Origin: Dokdonella_A sp937902695
GTDB lineage: Bacteria; Pseudomonadota; Gammaproteobacteria; Xanthomonadales; Rhodanobacteraceae
Direction: 5' to 3'
NCBI GenBank assembly: GCA_048498135.1
Contig: JBEHYO010000002.1
Coordinates: forward strand, 62,001-126,000
DNA length: 64,000 nt
Numbering within the stretch: position 1 is the first letter of the stretch; the number at the start of each line of letters is the position of its first letter. Shown here in pieces: positions 1 through 8,991 of the stretch. The notes beneath the pieces are model-generated. The model worked only from the letters and a program-made list of their open reading frames with translations. It was not told the origin of the DNA and did not search any database. Position numbers and translations under genes: made by a program.

Positions 1-2176
1 CGCCGACCGTGACGTTGGTGAACACGACCGGCGCGGGGTAGCGGCTGCCGACCACCGCCTGCGGCGAGAACAGCGTCAGCCCGTCGATGCTGCCGAACGC
101 GAAGCGGCCGTCCTTCAGCGCGAAGAATGCGCCGCTGTTGAACTCCGAGCTCTGCAGGCCGTCGGCCGCGTTGAACGTGCGGAATGTTTCGTTGCTGCGG
201 TCGAACGCGGCGAGGCCCTTGCTCGTCGAGAGCCAGAGCCGGCCCATCGCGTCTTCGCCGATCGCGCCGATCGTGCCGTTCGGCAGGCCGTCGCGCGGCA
301 GCCAGCGCGTGAAGCGCATGTGCTCGCCCTCGATGCCGTCGAGCCGGTTGAGCCCGAGCTGGGTGCCGACCCAGATCGTGCCGTCGGCGCTCTCGTGGAT
401 CGCGCGAACGACGTTGCCCGCGATAGACCTCGGATCGGCCGGATCCTGCCGCGTGACATGCACGACGCCGGCCGCGTCGATCATGTCGAGGCCGTTCAGC
501 GTGCCGATCCAGATGCGGCCCGTCTTGTCCTGATGCAGCGCGAGCACGGTGTTGCTGCTGAGCCGCGGGGAGCCCGAGTCGGCGCGCAGGATCTGCCAGC
601 GCTCGAGCGGCGCGTCGAAGCGCGCGACGCCGTTGAACGCGGTGCCGAGCCAGAGCCGGCCGTCGCGTGCGGAGAGAATGCTGCGCACGTCGGCGTCGGC
701 GAGGCCGGGATCTTCGTCGCCGAGCGGCAGCACCGTTGCCGTGCGCCGCGCCGGATCGAACAGCGCGATGCCGCGCGTGGTCGCGACCCAGAGCCGGCCT
801 TGTCCCGTGCCGGCGAGCGCCGTGACGCTGAGATCGGGCATCGTCTCGGGTTCGGGGGGCGCGGCCGCCTTCGCCGCGTGCGCGGTCTTGCGATTCGGCT
901 GCACGCGCAGCTCGGGATGCTTCGACGGCGCCGTCGCGAACGCGTGCGCGATGACTTCGCCGTAGCGCTCGAACGTGTTCGTCGTCGGGTCGTAGCGCTT
1001 GAGGCCGTCGGCATCGGTGCCGAGCCAGATGCCGCCGCCGGCATCCTCGTAGATCGCGCGCACGTTGTTCGCCGCGAGCGAATCGCGCGAGCCGCCCTGA
1101 TCGGCGCCTTGCTGATCGACCACGTACTGGAAGATCGAGCCCGCGGGATCGGTCCGCGCGAGCCCGCGCTCGCTGGTGCCGACCCAGAGCAGGCCAGAGC
1201 GGTCGACCAGCAGGCTCGTGATCAGCGCGCCGGGCAGCGTGCCGGGGAGGTTGCGCTCGGGACGCAGCCACGCTTCGTCGCCGTGATCGACATCGAACGC
1301 GACGAGCCCTTCGTGCGGCACGGCGAGCCACAGCCGTCCGCGCGCGTCCTCGGCGATCGCCGTGACCGCGTGCGTGCCCTGCGCGGGCCAGACGCGCTGC
1401 GCGTTCGCGCCGTCGACGCGATAGAGCCCGTCGTAGCTGCCGGCGAAAAGGCGATGCGCGTGATCGATCCAGAGCGTCGCGACGTCGTCGAGCGCCTCGC
1501 CGCCGACGCGCTCGAGCGCGCTGCCGTCCGCCGGCAGCCGGAACAGGCCGAGCGAGCTGGCGATCCAGAGCGTGCCGTCGTCGCCGCGGCGGATCTGCCG
1601 CATGCGCGCGATGCGGCCTTCGCCGCGCGGCATCGGCAGCGCGGCCTTGAGCTCGGTGCCTTGCGCATCGACGTGCGCGAGGCCCATGTCGGTGCCGACC
1701 CAGATGCCGTGGCCCGGATCGAGCGCGAGCGCGCGCACGAAGCCGAGCTCGGGCGGCGCATCCTTTGCGATCGGCACGTGCTCGATCGTGCCGCGCGCCG
1801 CATCGAGCTTTTCGACGCCGGTGCCGCCGGTGCCGATCCAGATCGTGCCGTTCTGATCCTCGATGAGCGCCGAGACCGGCGCCTCGCCGGTCGCCGCGGG
1901 ATCGGCCGCCGGCGTCGCGAACGCGCGAAAGCCGTACCCGTCGTAGCGTTGCAGGCCCGCCTGCGTGCCGACCCAGAGATAGCCGGTTTGATCCTGCAGC
2001 AGCGCGGTGACCGTATTCTGCGCGAGGCCCTGCTCGCTGCCGATCGTCTGGAAGTGGAAGTCGCGACGCAGCGCGTCGGCGCCGGCCGCTGCAGACCAGG
2101 CTGCAGCCAGCGTGAGCATGAGACGCGCGCCGGTCAGCAGGCGCAGCATCGATGGTCGCAACCGGACATCCCTCAT
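1..2176 (-). CDS. Two-component-regulator-propeller sensor protein, 3' part missing
   Basis: The protein starts with a signal peptide (MLRLLTGARLMLTLAAAWSA, about residues 10-29) and then a long run of seven-bladed-propeller repeats of the form L/IWVGTxxGL, each about 40-50 residues. The last visible part (SIDGLTLFSPQ, then PAPVVFTNVTVG) matches the start of a Y_Y_Y domain. This order is known from periplasmic sensor halves of hybrid histidine kinases or GGDEF proteins in Xanthomonads. The output domain lies beyond the left edge, so the output type cannot be stated. The start used is the ATG at 2176; an in-frame ATG at 2200 is an alternative. It is divergent from ygfB. The ligand is unknown. 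Confidence 0.8.
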   Translation of the reverse strand, partial: MRDVRLRPSMLRLLTGARLMLTLAAAWSAAAGADALRRDFHFQTIGSEQGLAQNTVTALLQDQTGYLWVGTQAGLQRYDGYGFRAFATPAADPAATGEAPVSALIEDQNGTIWIGTGGTGVEKLDAARGTIEHVPIAKDAPPELGFVRALALDPGHGIWVGTDMGLAHVDAQGTELKAALPMPRGEGRIARMRQIRRGDDGTLWIASSLGLFRLPADGSALERVGGEALDDVATLWIDHAHRLFAGSYDGLYRVDGANAQRVWPAQGTHAVTAIAEDARGRLWLAVPHEGLVAFDVDHGDEAWLRPERNLPGTLPGALITSLLVDRSGLLWVGTSERGLARTDPAGSIFQYVVDQQGADQGGSRDSLAANNVRAIYEDAGGGIWLGTDADGLKRYDPTTNTFERYGEVIAHAFATAPSKHPELRVQPNRKTAHAAKAAAPPEPETMPDLSVTALAGTGQGRLWVATTRGIALFDPARRTATVLPLGDEDPGLADADVRSILSARDGRLWLGTAFNGVARFDAPLERWQILRADSGSPRLSSNTVLALHQDKTGRIWIGTLNGLDMIDAAGVVHVTRQDPADPRSIAGNVVRAIHESADGTIWVGTQLGLNRLDGIEGEHMRFTRWLPRDGLPNGTIGAIGEDAMGRLWLSTSKGLAAFDRSNETFRTFNAADGLQSSEFNSGAFFALKDGRFAFGSIDGLTLFSPQAVVGSRYPAPVVFTNVTVG

Positions 2177-2285
2177 CGGTGCGCGAGCCCATTCCCCCAT
2201 GATCCGAGTGTAGGCAATCGCCACCGGACGCGCCACGCTCGCGGGCGCCCGCTACAATGCGGCAGACAAGCCCTTGCCCGGCGGC

Positions 2286-2834
2286 ATGACGCATCCCCCG
2301 ATGACCCACGCTGAACTTGCGACCGCGCTGAAGGCACTCAGGCTCGGCGTCGGCGCGAGCGACCTGCACGGATCGTTGACGGGCTATCTCTGCGCGGGCG
2401 GCCGGGCCGGCGCCGAGGAGTGGCCGCGCGCGCTCGAGATCGAGCCGGAGGCCGCGGGCACGCTGAACGACGCGGCGCTGCGCCAGCTTTACACCGAGTG
2501 CCGCGCGCAGCTCGAAGATCCCGACCTCGCTTTCGAGCCACTCCTGCCCGGGGCCGATGTATCGGTCGAATACCGTGCCGAAGCACTGGTCGAGTGGTGC
2601 CGCGGGTTTCTCGGCGGCGTCGGACTTTCGGGCGCGCCGTCGCGCGGACTGTCCGTCGACGCGACCGAAGTGCTGTCGGACCTCGGCCGCATCGCATCCT
2701 CGCGCTTCGACTACGATGACGCCGAAGAGGACGAGACGGCGCTCTCGGAGGTGCTCGAGTTCGTGCGCGTCGGCGTGCTGCTGCTGCACGCCGAGATGCG
2801 GCGCCCGCGCAGCGCGCGGCATACCGTGCATTGA
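2286..2834 (+). CDS. ygfB: YgfB/YecA family (UPF0149) protein
   Basis: About 182 residues, all-helical and acidic. It has the family hallmarks: an N-terminal helical stretch with LHGSLTGYLCAGG, a central VEWCRGFLGGVGL, and a C-terminal DDAEEDETALSEVLEFVRVG. Length and composition match UPF0149. In many gammaproteobacteria ygfB lies directly upstream of pepP, as here (61 bp gap), which supports the assignment. Its molecular role is not well defined; in Pseudomonas it has been linked to control of ampDh3 expression. The start is placed at ATG 2286; a TTG twelve bases upstream and an ATG at 2301 are also in frame. Confidence 0.88.
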   Translation: MTHPPMTHAELATALKALRLGVGASDLHGSLTGYLCAGGRAGAEEWPRALEIEPEAAGTLNDAALRQLYTECRAQLEDPDLAFEPLLPGADVSVEYRAEALVEWCRGFLGGVGLSGAPSRGLSVDATEVLSDLGRIASSRFDYDDAEEDETALSEVLEFVRVGVLLLHAEMRRPRSARHTVH

Positions 2835-2895
2835 GCGGCCGGCCGATGCCCGACGACACCGCAACGGCCTTCGATACAGCCACGACAGGACCCGG

Positions 2896-4209
2896 ATGAT
2901 CGAGACGAAGGAGTACGTGCGTCGCCGCCGGCAGCTGATGCGCATGGCAGGACGCGACGCGATCGTGATCGTTCCCGCCGCTCCCGAGCGCGTGCGCAGC
3001 AACGATTCGCACTATCCGTATCGACAGGACAGCGATTTCCATTATCTCTCGGGCTTCCCGGAGCCCGACGCCGTGCTCGCGCTGATCCCCGGACGCGAGC
3101 AGGGCGAGATGATCCTGTTCTGCCGCGAGCGCGATGCCGAGCGCGAACGCTGGGACGGCACGCGCACCGGCACCGAGGGTGCCGTCGCCGGGTACGGTTT
3201 CGACGATGCGTTTCCGATCGACGACATCGACGACATCCTGCCGGGCATGATCGAAGGGCGCACGCGCGTCTACTATCACTTCGGCCACGATCCCGAGTTC
3301 GATCTCAAGCTCATCGGCTGGGTCAACCGCGTGCGCGCCGAAGTGCGCAAGGGCGCGGTGCCGCCGCACGAGTTCGTCGCGCTGTCGCATCTGCTGCACG
3401 ATCTTCGCCTGTTCAAGTCGCGCAGCGAGCTGCGCGTCATGAAGAAGTCGGCGAAGATCGCCTCGGCCGCGCATGTCCGCGCGATGCGCGCGACGCGGCC
3501 CGGCATGAACGAGCACGAAGTCGAGGCGGAGCTTCTGCACGAGTTCCGCCGGCACGGCGCCGTTGCGAGCTACGAGCCGATCGTCGGCGGCGGCGCGAAC
3601 GCCTGCGTGCTGCACTACCGCGCGAACAATGCGCCGCTGCGCGACGGCGATCTGCTGCTGATCGATGCCGGCGCAGAGTACGAGTGCTACGCATCGGACA
3701 TCACGCGCACGTTCCCGGTCAACGGGCGCTTCTCGCCCGAGCAGCGCGCGCTCTACGACATCGTGCTCGCCGCGCAGACGGCCGCCATCGACGAGGTGCG
3801 GCCCGGGCGCTCGTTCGACGCCTATCACGAAGCGGCGGTGCGCGCGATCACGCGCGGATTGATCAAGCTCGGCTTGCTGGCCGGCAGCATCGAGAAGAAT
3901 CTTCGCGAGCACGCATACCGCGCGTTCTACATGCACAAGACCGGGCACTGGCTCGGCCTCGACGTGCACGACGTCGGCGATTACCGCATCGACGGCGAGT
4001 TCCGCCAGCTCGAGCCCGGCATGGTGGTGACGGTGGAGCCCGGCATCTACGTCGCGCCGGAGCTGAAGAAGGTGCCTGCGCGCTGGCGCGGCATCGGCAT
4101 CCGCATCGAGGATGATGTCGTCGTCACGCGCGGCGATCCGGAAATCCTCACCAGCGGCGTGCCGCGCGATCCAGACGCGATCGAAGCGTTGATGGCGTCG
4201 CGGCGATGA
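2896..4209 (+). CDS. pepP: Xaa-Pro aminopeptidase (M24B, PepP)
   Basis: 437-residue cytosolic aminopeptidase P, which removes an N-terminal residue before proline. The N-terminal AMP_N domain covers about residues 5-140 (YRQDSDFHYLSGFPEPDAV). The pita-bread catalytic domain carries the five metal ligands D257 (IDAGAEY), D268 (SDITRTFPV), H351 (GHWLGLDVHD), E381 (VEPGIY) and E405 (IRIEDDV), in the same spacing as E. coli PepP. Its stop overlaps the next gene's start as ATGA, implying translational coupling. In E. coli the next genes would be ubiH/ubiI; here it is an AcvB-like hydrolase. A second, PepQ-type M24 peptidase is encoded at 18551-19885. Confidence 0.95.
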   Translation: MIETKEYVRRRRQLMRMAGRDAIVIVPAAPERVRSNDSHYPYRQDSDFHYLSGFPEPDAVLALIPGREQGEMILFCRERDAERERWDGTRTGTEGAVAGYGFDDAFPIDDIDDILPGMIEGRTRVYYHFGHDPEFDLKLIGWVNRVRAEVRKGAVPPHEFVALSHLLHDLRLFKSRSELRVMKKSAKIASAAHVRAMRATRPGMNEHEVEAELLHEFRRHGAVASYEPIVGGGANACVLHYRANNAPLRDGDLLLIDAGAEYECYASDITRTFPVNGRFSPEQRALYDIVLAAQTAAIDEVRPGRSFDAYHEAAVRAITRGLIKLGLLAGSIEKNLREHAYRAFYMHKTGHWLGLDVHDVGDYRIDGEFRQLEPGMVVTVEPGIYVAPELKKVPARWRGIGIRIEDDVVVTRGDPEILTSGVPRDPDAIEALMASRR

Positions 4210-5666
4210 GCGTCGTGCACGTGCTGCTGACGGCCTTCGCATGGCTCGGCGCGGGCATTTTCGCGGCCGTGCACGCGCCTGCGATGAGCACGTTTCGCGT
4301 CGACGCGCCCGTAGCGGCGGGCGCCGCGGCGCCAAAGCCGCCGACCGAGCTGCTCGACTACGGCCTCTTCGGCACGCTGCATCTGTCGCGCCCGGCCGGC
4401 GAGGCATCCGGCACGGTGCTGTTCTTCTCCGACCGCGACGGCTGGAACGAGCGTCAGGACCGTCTCGCCGGTGCGCTCGCGGGCGAGGGCGCCTTCGTGG
4501 TCGGCATCGATCTGCCGACATATCTCAGGAAACTCGCGGGCCTTTCGGGCAAATGCTCGTATCCGGCCGGGCACGTCGAGGAAGTCGCACACTGGATCGA
4601 GCGCCAGGAGGGGTTCGCGACCTACACGTATCCGCTCGTGGTCGGCGACGGCATGGGCGCGACATTCGCATACGCGCTCGTCGCGCAGGCGCCGGCCGGC
4701 ACGTTCGCGGGGCTCGTCACGCTGGGCTGGGACGGCACGCTGCGTTTCGCGAAGGAGATCTGCGCGGGCGACGCCGGCGCGATGTCGGCCGCGGACAACG
4801 GCGCCTATCGCGTCGTGCCGGTCGCGCATCTTCCGGCGGCGTGGATTCCGAAGCCGTTCGCGTCGGGCGCGCGCGTGACGGGCCTGCTCGCCGACGTGCG
4901 CGTTGCATTCGATGCGACGGGCGCCCTGATCCATCCGCTCGCATCGCCCGAGGCGCGCGCCGATCTCGCTGCGACATTCGCGCGCTGGCGCCGGAACGAG
5001 GACGCCGAGCATGTCGCGCTGCCGGACGATGTCGCCGATCTTCCGATCACCGACATTCCGCCGACCAAAGGCGACGCGCACCGCATCGCGATCATCATCA
5101 CCGGCGACGGCGGCTGGGCCGGCCTCGATCGCGGCATCGCCGCTGCCCTGAATGCCGACGGCGTCCGCGTCATCGGCTTCTCGACGCTGAAGTTCTTCTG
5201 GCACAAGCAGACGCCCGACGCGGCCGCCCAGGCGATCGCGCGCGTGATCGCTCATTACGGCAAGACGTATCCGGACGCGCGCTTCGTGCTGATCGGCTAT
5301 TCGTTCGGCGCGAGCCTCGTGCCGGTCGTCGCCAATCGTCTGCCCGACGCGGCGCGCGAGCGCGTCGACGGCGGCGTGCTGATTTCACCCGACGACGAGG
5401 CCGTGTTCGAGATCCACGTCGGCGACTGGTTCGGCTCGACGCATCATGCCGAAGCGATGCCGATCGGACCTGAAATGCAGGCGAGCAAGGTGCCGCTCGT
5501 CTGCGTGCACGGCGCCGACGAGAGCGACAGCTTTTGCCTGAAGCCGCAGCCCGCGCACGTGAAGGTGGTGGCGTTGCCGGGTGGGCATCACTACAACGGC
5601 GATTATGCGGCGCTTGGCGACCTGATCGCCCGGAATCTGCCGACGCGAAATCGGCCTGCAAAGTAG
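4206..5666 (+). CDS. AcvB/VirJ-like two-domain alpha/beta hydrolase, exported
   Basis: 486 residues with an N-terminal signal or anchor (VVHVLLTAFAWLGAGIFAAV). The C-terminal half is a VirJ domain: TGDGGW, GFSTLKFFW, the nucleophile elbow GYSFGA with S366, then ISPDDEAVFEIHVGDW and a late GGHHYNGDY histidine. The N-terminal half looks like a degenerate copy of the same fold (SDRDGWN and GDGMGA, with no serine in the elbow). Agrobacterium AcvB has the same layout and is known to hydrolyse lysyl-phosphatidylglycerol. The gene overlaps pepP by 4 bp. An mprF gene lies 3.3 kb away with its own VirJ-type partner, so this may be a second aminoacyl-lipid hydrolase. The substrate here is inferred. Confidence 0.8.
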   Translation: MSVVHVLLTAFAWLGAGIFAAVHAPAMSTFRVDAPVAAGAAAPKPPTELLDYGLFGTLHLSRPAGEASGTVLFFSDRDGWNERQDRLAGALAGEGAFVVGIDLPTYLRKLAGLSGKCSYPAGHVEEVAHWIERQEGFATYTYPLVVGDGMGATFAYALVAQAPAGTFAGLVTLGWDGTLRFAKEICAGDAGAMSAADNGAYRVVPVAHLPAAWIPKPFASGARVTGLLADVRVAFDATGALIHPLASPEARADLAATFARWRRNEDAEHVALPDDVADLPITDIPPTKGDAHRIAIIITGDGGWAGLDRGIAAALNADGVRVIGFSTLKFFWHKQTPDAAAQAIARVIAHYGKTYPDARFVLIGYSFGASLVPVVANRLPDAARERVDGGVLISPDDEAVFEIHVGDWFGSTHHAEAMPIGPEMQASKVPLVCVHGADESDSFCLKPQPAHVKVVALPGGHHYNGDYAALGDLIARNLPTRNRPAK

Positions 5667-5865
5667 CCTCTACGGCCCGCCGCGCAACGTGGCGGATTCA
5701 TATACCGAAGCCCGTAATAAATGATTTCGGCGCCACCCATGTCGCCGCGTCATGCCGCGGTCGTGGCTTGCGCGTGACCACCCGGACACTCGCGGCGAAC
5801 ATTCCATCGCCGACTTGCCCGTCGAACATCGTATAGCGTAACGACGATCGGCTCGAAGGACACAA

Positions 5866-6375
5866 ATGCGCTCGTATCGCTTCGTCTCGTTGTTCGCGCT
5901 GACGCTTGCGTCGGGCCCGTCGCCGGCGTGGGCGTTTATTGACCCGCCTTATATTGCGCCAGTGCAGCCGGGGGCTGGTGACGCAATATCGGTCAATGTG
6001 TATAGAGGTGACTGTGATGTGCTCGACATCGGAATCGTGCCGCCCGCCATCGAGGAGCACAACGGCCATATCACTGCGTTATTTACGGGAATCCACGAAG
6101 ATGATCCGGAGTGGTGCATCTACAGTACAGGGACTGAAACTGTGCTGATAGGGACCTTTCCTCCAGGTTCTTACACGCTCGAGGTCGATAGGCGCTACAT
6201 GAGCACCTTCGGCACATGGATCCAGGAAACGCTCGGCATCATCCCGTTTACCGTATTAGCCGCGCCATCGCAGCAACCGATTGCAGCGCCTACGTTGAGT
6301 AGCGCGGGTCTGGGTGTGCTCGGGCTGACCTTGCTGGTGGCTGTCTTCCGCGATTTGCGCAAGCGCTTGGCCTAG
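5866..6375 (+). CDS. Small secreted protein with IPTL-CTERM-like tail
   Basis: 169 residues. A signal peptide covers residues 1-23 (ends PSPAWA). The mature part has two or more cysteines and beta-strand character (VYRGDCDVLDIGIVPPAIEE, WCIYSTG). The C-terminus reads APTLSSAGLGVLGLTLLVAV followed by RDLRKRLA: a P-T-L-S motif, one transmembrane helix and a basic end, which is the layout of IPTL-CTERM sorting domains with A in place of I. I do not recognise the mature domain. The start is supported by GAAGGA upstream of the ATG. The gene is visibly richer in A/T than its neighbours, suggesting recent acquisition. The subtilase gene follows 90 bp downstream on the same strand. Confidence 0.7.
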   Translation: MRSYRFVSLFALTLASGPSPAWAFIDPPYIAPVQPGAGDAISVNVYRGDCDVLDIGIVPPAIEEHNGHITALFTGIHEDDPEWCIYSTGTETVLIGTFPPGSYTLEVDRRYMSTFGTWIQETLGIIPFTVLAAPSQQPIAAPTLSSAGLGVLGLTLLVAVFRDLRKRLA

Positions 6376-6465
6376 CTCCACGTTGTCTCTCGCCTGCAAA
6401 CGCGTGGCGGGAACCCACATCGAGTTCCGTACCACTCCATTGAGCTACCTCAATGGAGCCGAAAC

Positions 6466-8928
6466 ATGCTTGCGCGTCGTCGCATCGCGTTCGTCTTTGC
6501 ATTGGCTTTCATGCCGATCGCCCTGGCTGCATCCGCTGAGGACGTACAGCCTGATCAGACCATCGCGGTGCTACTCACGACAGCGCCGGGCGCACCGACC
6601 GCTGATGACCTCGTGGCCTACTACGAAGGACAACAACTCGGGCCGCCGCCACTGCAAGGGCTCACCGTCGGCAATCCGCAGAAGATCGTCTATCTCATGT
6701 CCGTGCGTGCCCAAGGCGATTTTCTCGCGAACCTGCAGGCGCATCCGGATTCCGCGCGTGCAGCGTTGGAGCGCTATGTCGTCGTGATCTATCCCGCGGG
6801 CACCGACCGCTCGGCACCGCTCGCGGCGTTACGAGCCGACCCGTACGTGCTCGCGGCCTATCTCACGCCGACGAGCGACTTCTCGGCGCCTTCGGCATCG
6901 GTTTCAGCCGAACCAGCATGGACGCCTGAGGCGCCGTCCACCGACCCGCAGTACGGCCGCGCCGATATGAACATCGATGCCGCGTGGCAGATGGCCGGCG
7001 GCTACGCGCTCATCGCTGACATCGATTCGGGCCTATTCGAGCAGCATGCAGCCCTCCAGCAGTTCAATCCAGCCGGGCACTACGTCGGTGGTGGCTTTGT
7101 GCCAGTCCATTCGATGGACATCAGCCTGACGGGATTGGTCGATGGGCAAAACAGCGATGACATCGACGAGCGCCGGCCAATGCCCGTGACCAATCTCGCG
7201 TGCAATCCAGACCCTCAGAATCATCCGAACCTGCAGCCGGTAACTGCGGGGCATGGCACTCATGTATCGGGACTCATGACCGCGAACGGCGGCGCAGGTC
7301 TTGGCGTTCAGGGCACCTGCAAGAAATGCTCGATAGCGATGTGGAAAACCGCGTATGCCTTTTGCGACGTCACCGATGGAGTGGGCACCGTCAAACTCGG
7401 TAGCAACTATGACGCCCAAGCCGCGGCCTTGGGCTTCGCCTCGGAATCGGGCAACACCATCATAAACATGAGCTTCGGCAACCCGACCGGAATCGATGGT
7501 CCGTATCTCGTCTACTGCCAAAACAACCCCACGGATCCGTTCTGCCTCAACATCGCCCACGCGCTCAATCGCGACGTCGCCATGGTCGCCTCCTCCGGCA
7601 ACGGCCGCACGCAACTCGATTTCCCTGCGGCTGACACGCGCGTGATCTCAACTGGCGGCTTTCAGCAGAACCTCGCGATATGGGATCTCTGGCCGAACTG
7701 TCCGCAGGTCTATGGCCTCACGCAATGCGGCAGCAACTTCACGACGGTCAGCGGCGGTGCGCCGCAGGAGCTCGTGGCTGCGGCCCAATCGGTGCTGTCG
7801 ACGACGTATCCCGGCTACAACTGGAATCCTAATCTCGCGTGCGGCGATGGATTCCCAGGGCCCGGGTTCGGCAACGGCACGGGCTGGTGCACCGGCACGT
7901 CGATGTCCGCGCCGCAGATCGCCGGCGTTCTGGGGATTCTCCGGTCGATCAATCCGTTGGTTCATGTCGGCGCTGATCCGACCGTCGCCGGCTCGCTGCG
8001 CCGCGTGCTCGCTTCGAGCACGTTCGAGGCGCAGGCGAACCAGCCATGGAACCCGTTTGTTGGCTACGGTCGGCCTGACGCCGCGGCCGCCGTGCACACG
8101 ATGCTCGGCAAGGTCGCCCGCTCCGTCGCGCGCAATCGCGCGACCCCGTTGTTCCGCCTCTACAGCGTTGGAGCGAAGGACTATGCCGACACCACCTCGC
8201 CGCAGATGGCCATCGGCATGATGATCAATTCGACGCACGCGTGGCAGCCCGTTGCATCGTTGCCGCTCGTCCCCAACTACCCGAACTTTCCGCACGATCC
8301 CGCCGACGGCGCGCAGCCGCCGCCGCGTGCGTCGGTCTATGTCCTGACGACCGAGTACAAGCCCCGTTCGGAATGGCCCGCGCTCGTGCCGCTGTATCTG
8401 ATGGACAAGGATTTCGCCGGCGCCTACCGCGATGTCGACGACTTCATGCTCGCCACGACGACGGCTGATATCGAATACGCGCACAACAACGGCTACAACC
8501 TGCGCACGATCCAAGGCTATATCTACGCGCCGTGCACGCCGGAGCCCGGCTGCATCCCGCCCGGCGCGCAGAAGTTCTATCGCGCCTGCAACACGGCCGC
8601 CAGCGATTGCGCGACGTTCCTCGAAAATGAAAGCGCGACGTTCGCGAACAATGGCTACACGTCGACGTTTCCTCCGATCGGCGGCACCAGGACCTTGCTC
8701 GGTTATGCCTATCCCGCCACCGACACTGATGGCGACGGCTTGCCGGACGGTTTCGAATACGTCGTCGGCACGAGCCCCCTTCACACCGACTCGGATGCGG
8801 ACGGACTCTCCGACGCCTACGAATACCCGATGATCGGCGTGCCGTTCAGCGATCCCTGCGCGGGCGGCGTCGGTGCCAAGAACTGTGGCGCCGATGTGAT
8901 CTTCAGGAACGGCTTCGAATTTCCATAA
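6466..8928 (+). CDS. Secreted S8 (subtilisin-family) serine protease with IFxxGFE tail
   Basis: 820 residues. A signal peptide covers about residues 1-24 (FALAFMPIALAASA), then a propeptide to about residue 160. The S8 catalytic triad is visible: D187 (DIDSGL), H263 (GHGTHVSGL) and S479 (GTSMSAPQIAGVL), with oxyanion N379 (SSGNG). A run of cysteines suggests disulfides in the mature enzyme. After the catalytic domain (to about residue 550) comes a region without recognised family, then a calcium-binding thrombospondin-3-like stretch (DTDGDGLPDGFEY, DSDADGLSDAYEY). The final residues are DVIFRNGFEFP, shared in form with four other exported proteins in the window. It probably acts outside the cell or on its surface. 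Confidence 0.92.
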   Translation: MLARRRIAFVFALAFMPIALAASAEDVQPDQTIAVLLTTAPGAPTADDLVAYYEGQQLGPPPLQGLTVGNPQKIVYLMSVRAQGDFLANLQAHPDSARAALERYVVVIYPAGTDRSAPLAALRADPYVLAAYLTPTSDFSAPSASVSAEPAWTPEAPSTDPQYGRADMNIDAAWQMAGGYALIADIDSGLFEQHAALQQFNPAGHYVGGGFVPVHSMDISLTGLVDGQNSDDIDERRPMPVTNLACNPDPQNHPNLQPVTAGHGTHVSGLMTANGGAGLGVQGTCKKCSIAMWKTAYAFCDVTDGVGTVKLGSNYDAQAAALGFASESGNTIINMSFGNPTGIDGPYLVYCQNNPTDPFCLNIAHALNRDVAMVASSGNGRTQLDFPAADTRVISTGGFQQNLAIWDLWPNCPQVYGLTQCGSNFTTVSGGAPQELVAAAQSVLSTTYPGYNWNPNLACGDGFPGPGFGNGTGWCTGTSMSAPQIAGVLGILRSINPLVHVGADPTVAGSLRRVLASSTFEAQANQPWNPFVGYGRPDAAAAVHTMLGKVARSVARNRATPLFRLYSVGAKDYADTTSPQMAIGMMINSTHAWQPVASLPLVPNYPNFPHDPADGAQPPPRASVYVLTTEYKPRSEWPALVPLYLMDKDFAGAYRDVDDFMLATTTADIEYAHNNGYNLRTIQGYIYAPCTPEPGCIPPGAQKFYRACNTAASDCATFLENESATFANNGYTSTFPPIGGTRTLLGYAYPATDTDGDGLPDGFEYVVGTSPLHTDSDADGLSDAYEYPMIGVPFSDPCAGGVGAKNCGADVIFRNGFEFP

Positions 8929-8991
8929 GGACACGAGCCTGCCATTCGTGCGTCGGCAGTCGTTGCGCCGCCGATATATACGGCCGATGAT

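Noticed and set aside
320..2314. Long plus-strand frame of 664 codons across the propeller gene
   Set aside because: Its product is almost entirely Arg/Ala/Asp/Glu without any domain, while the minus strand encodes clear LWVGT propeller repeats. It is a high-GC shadow.
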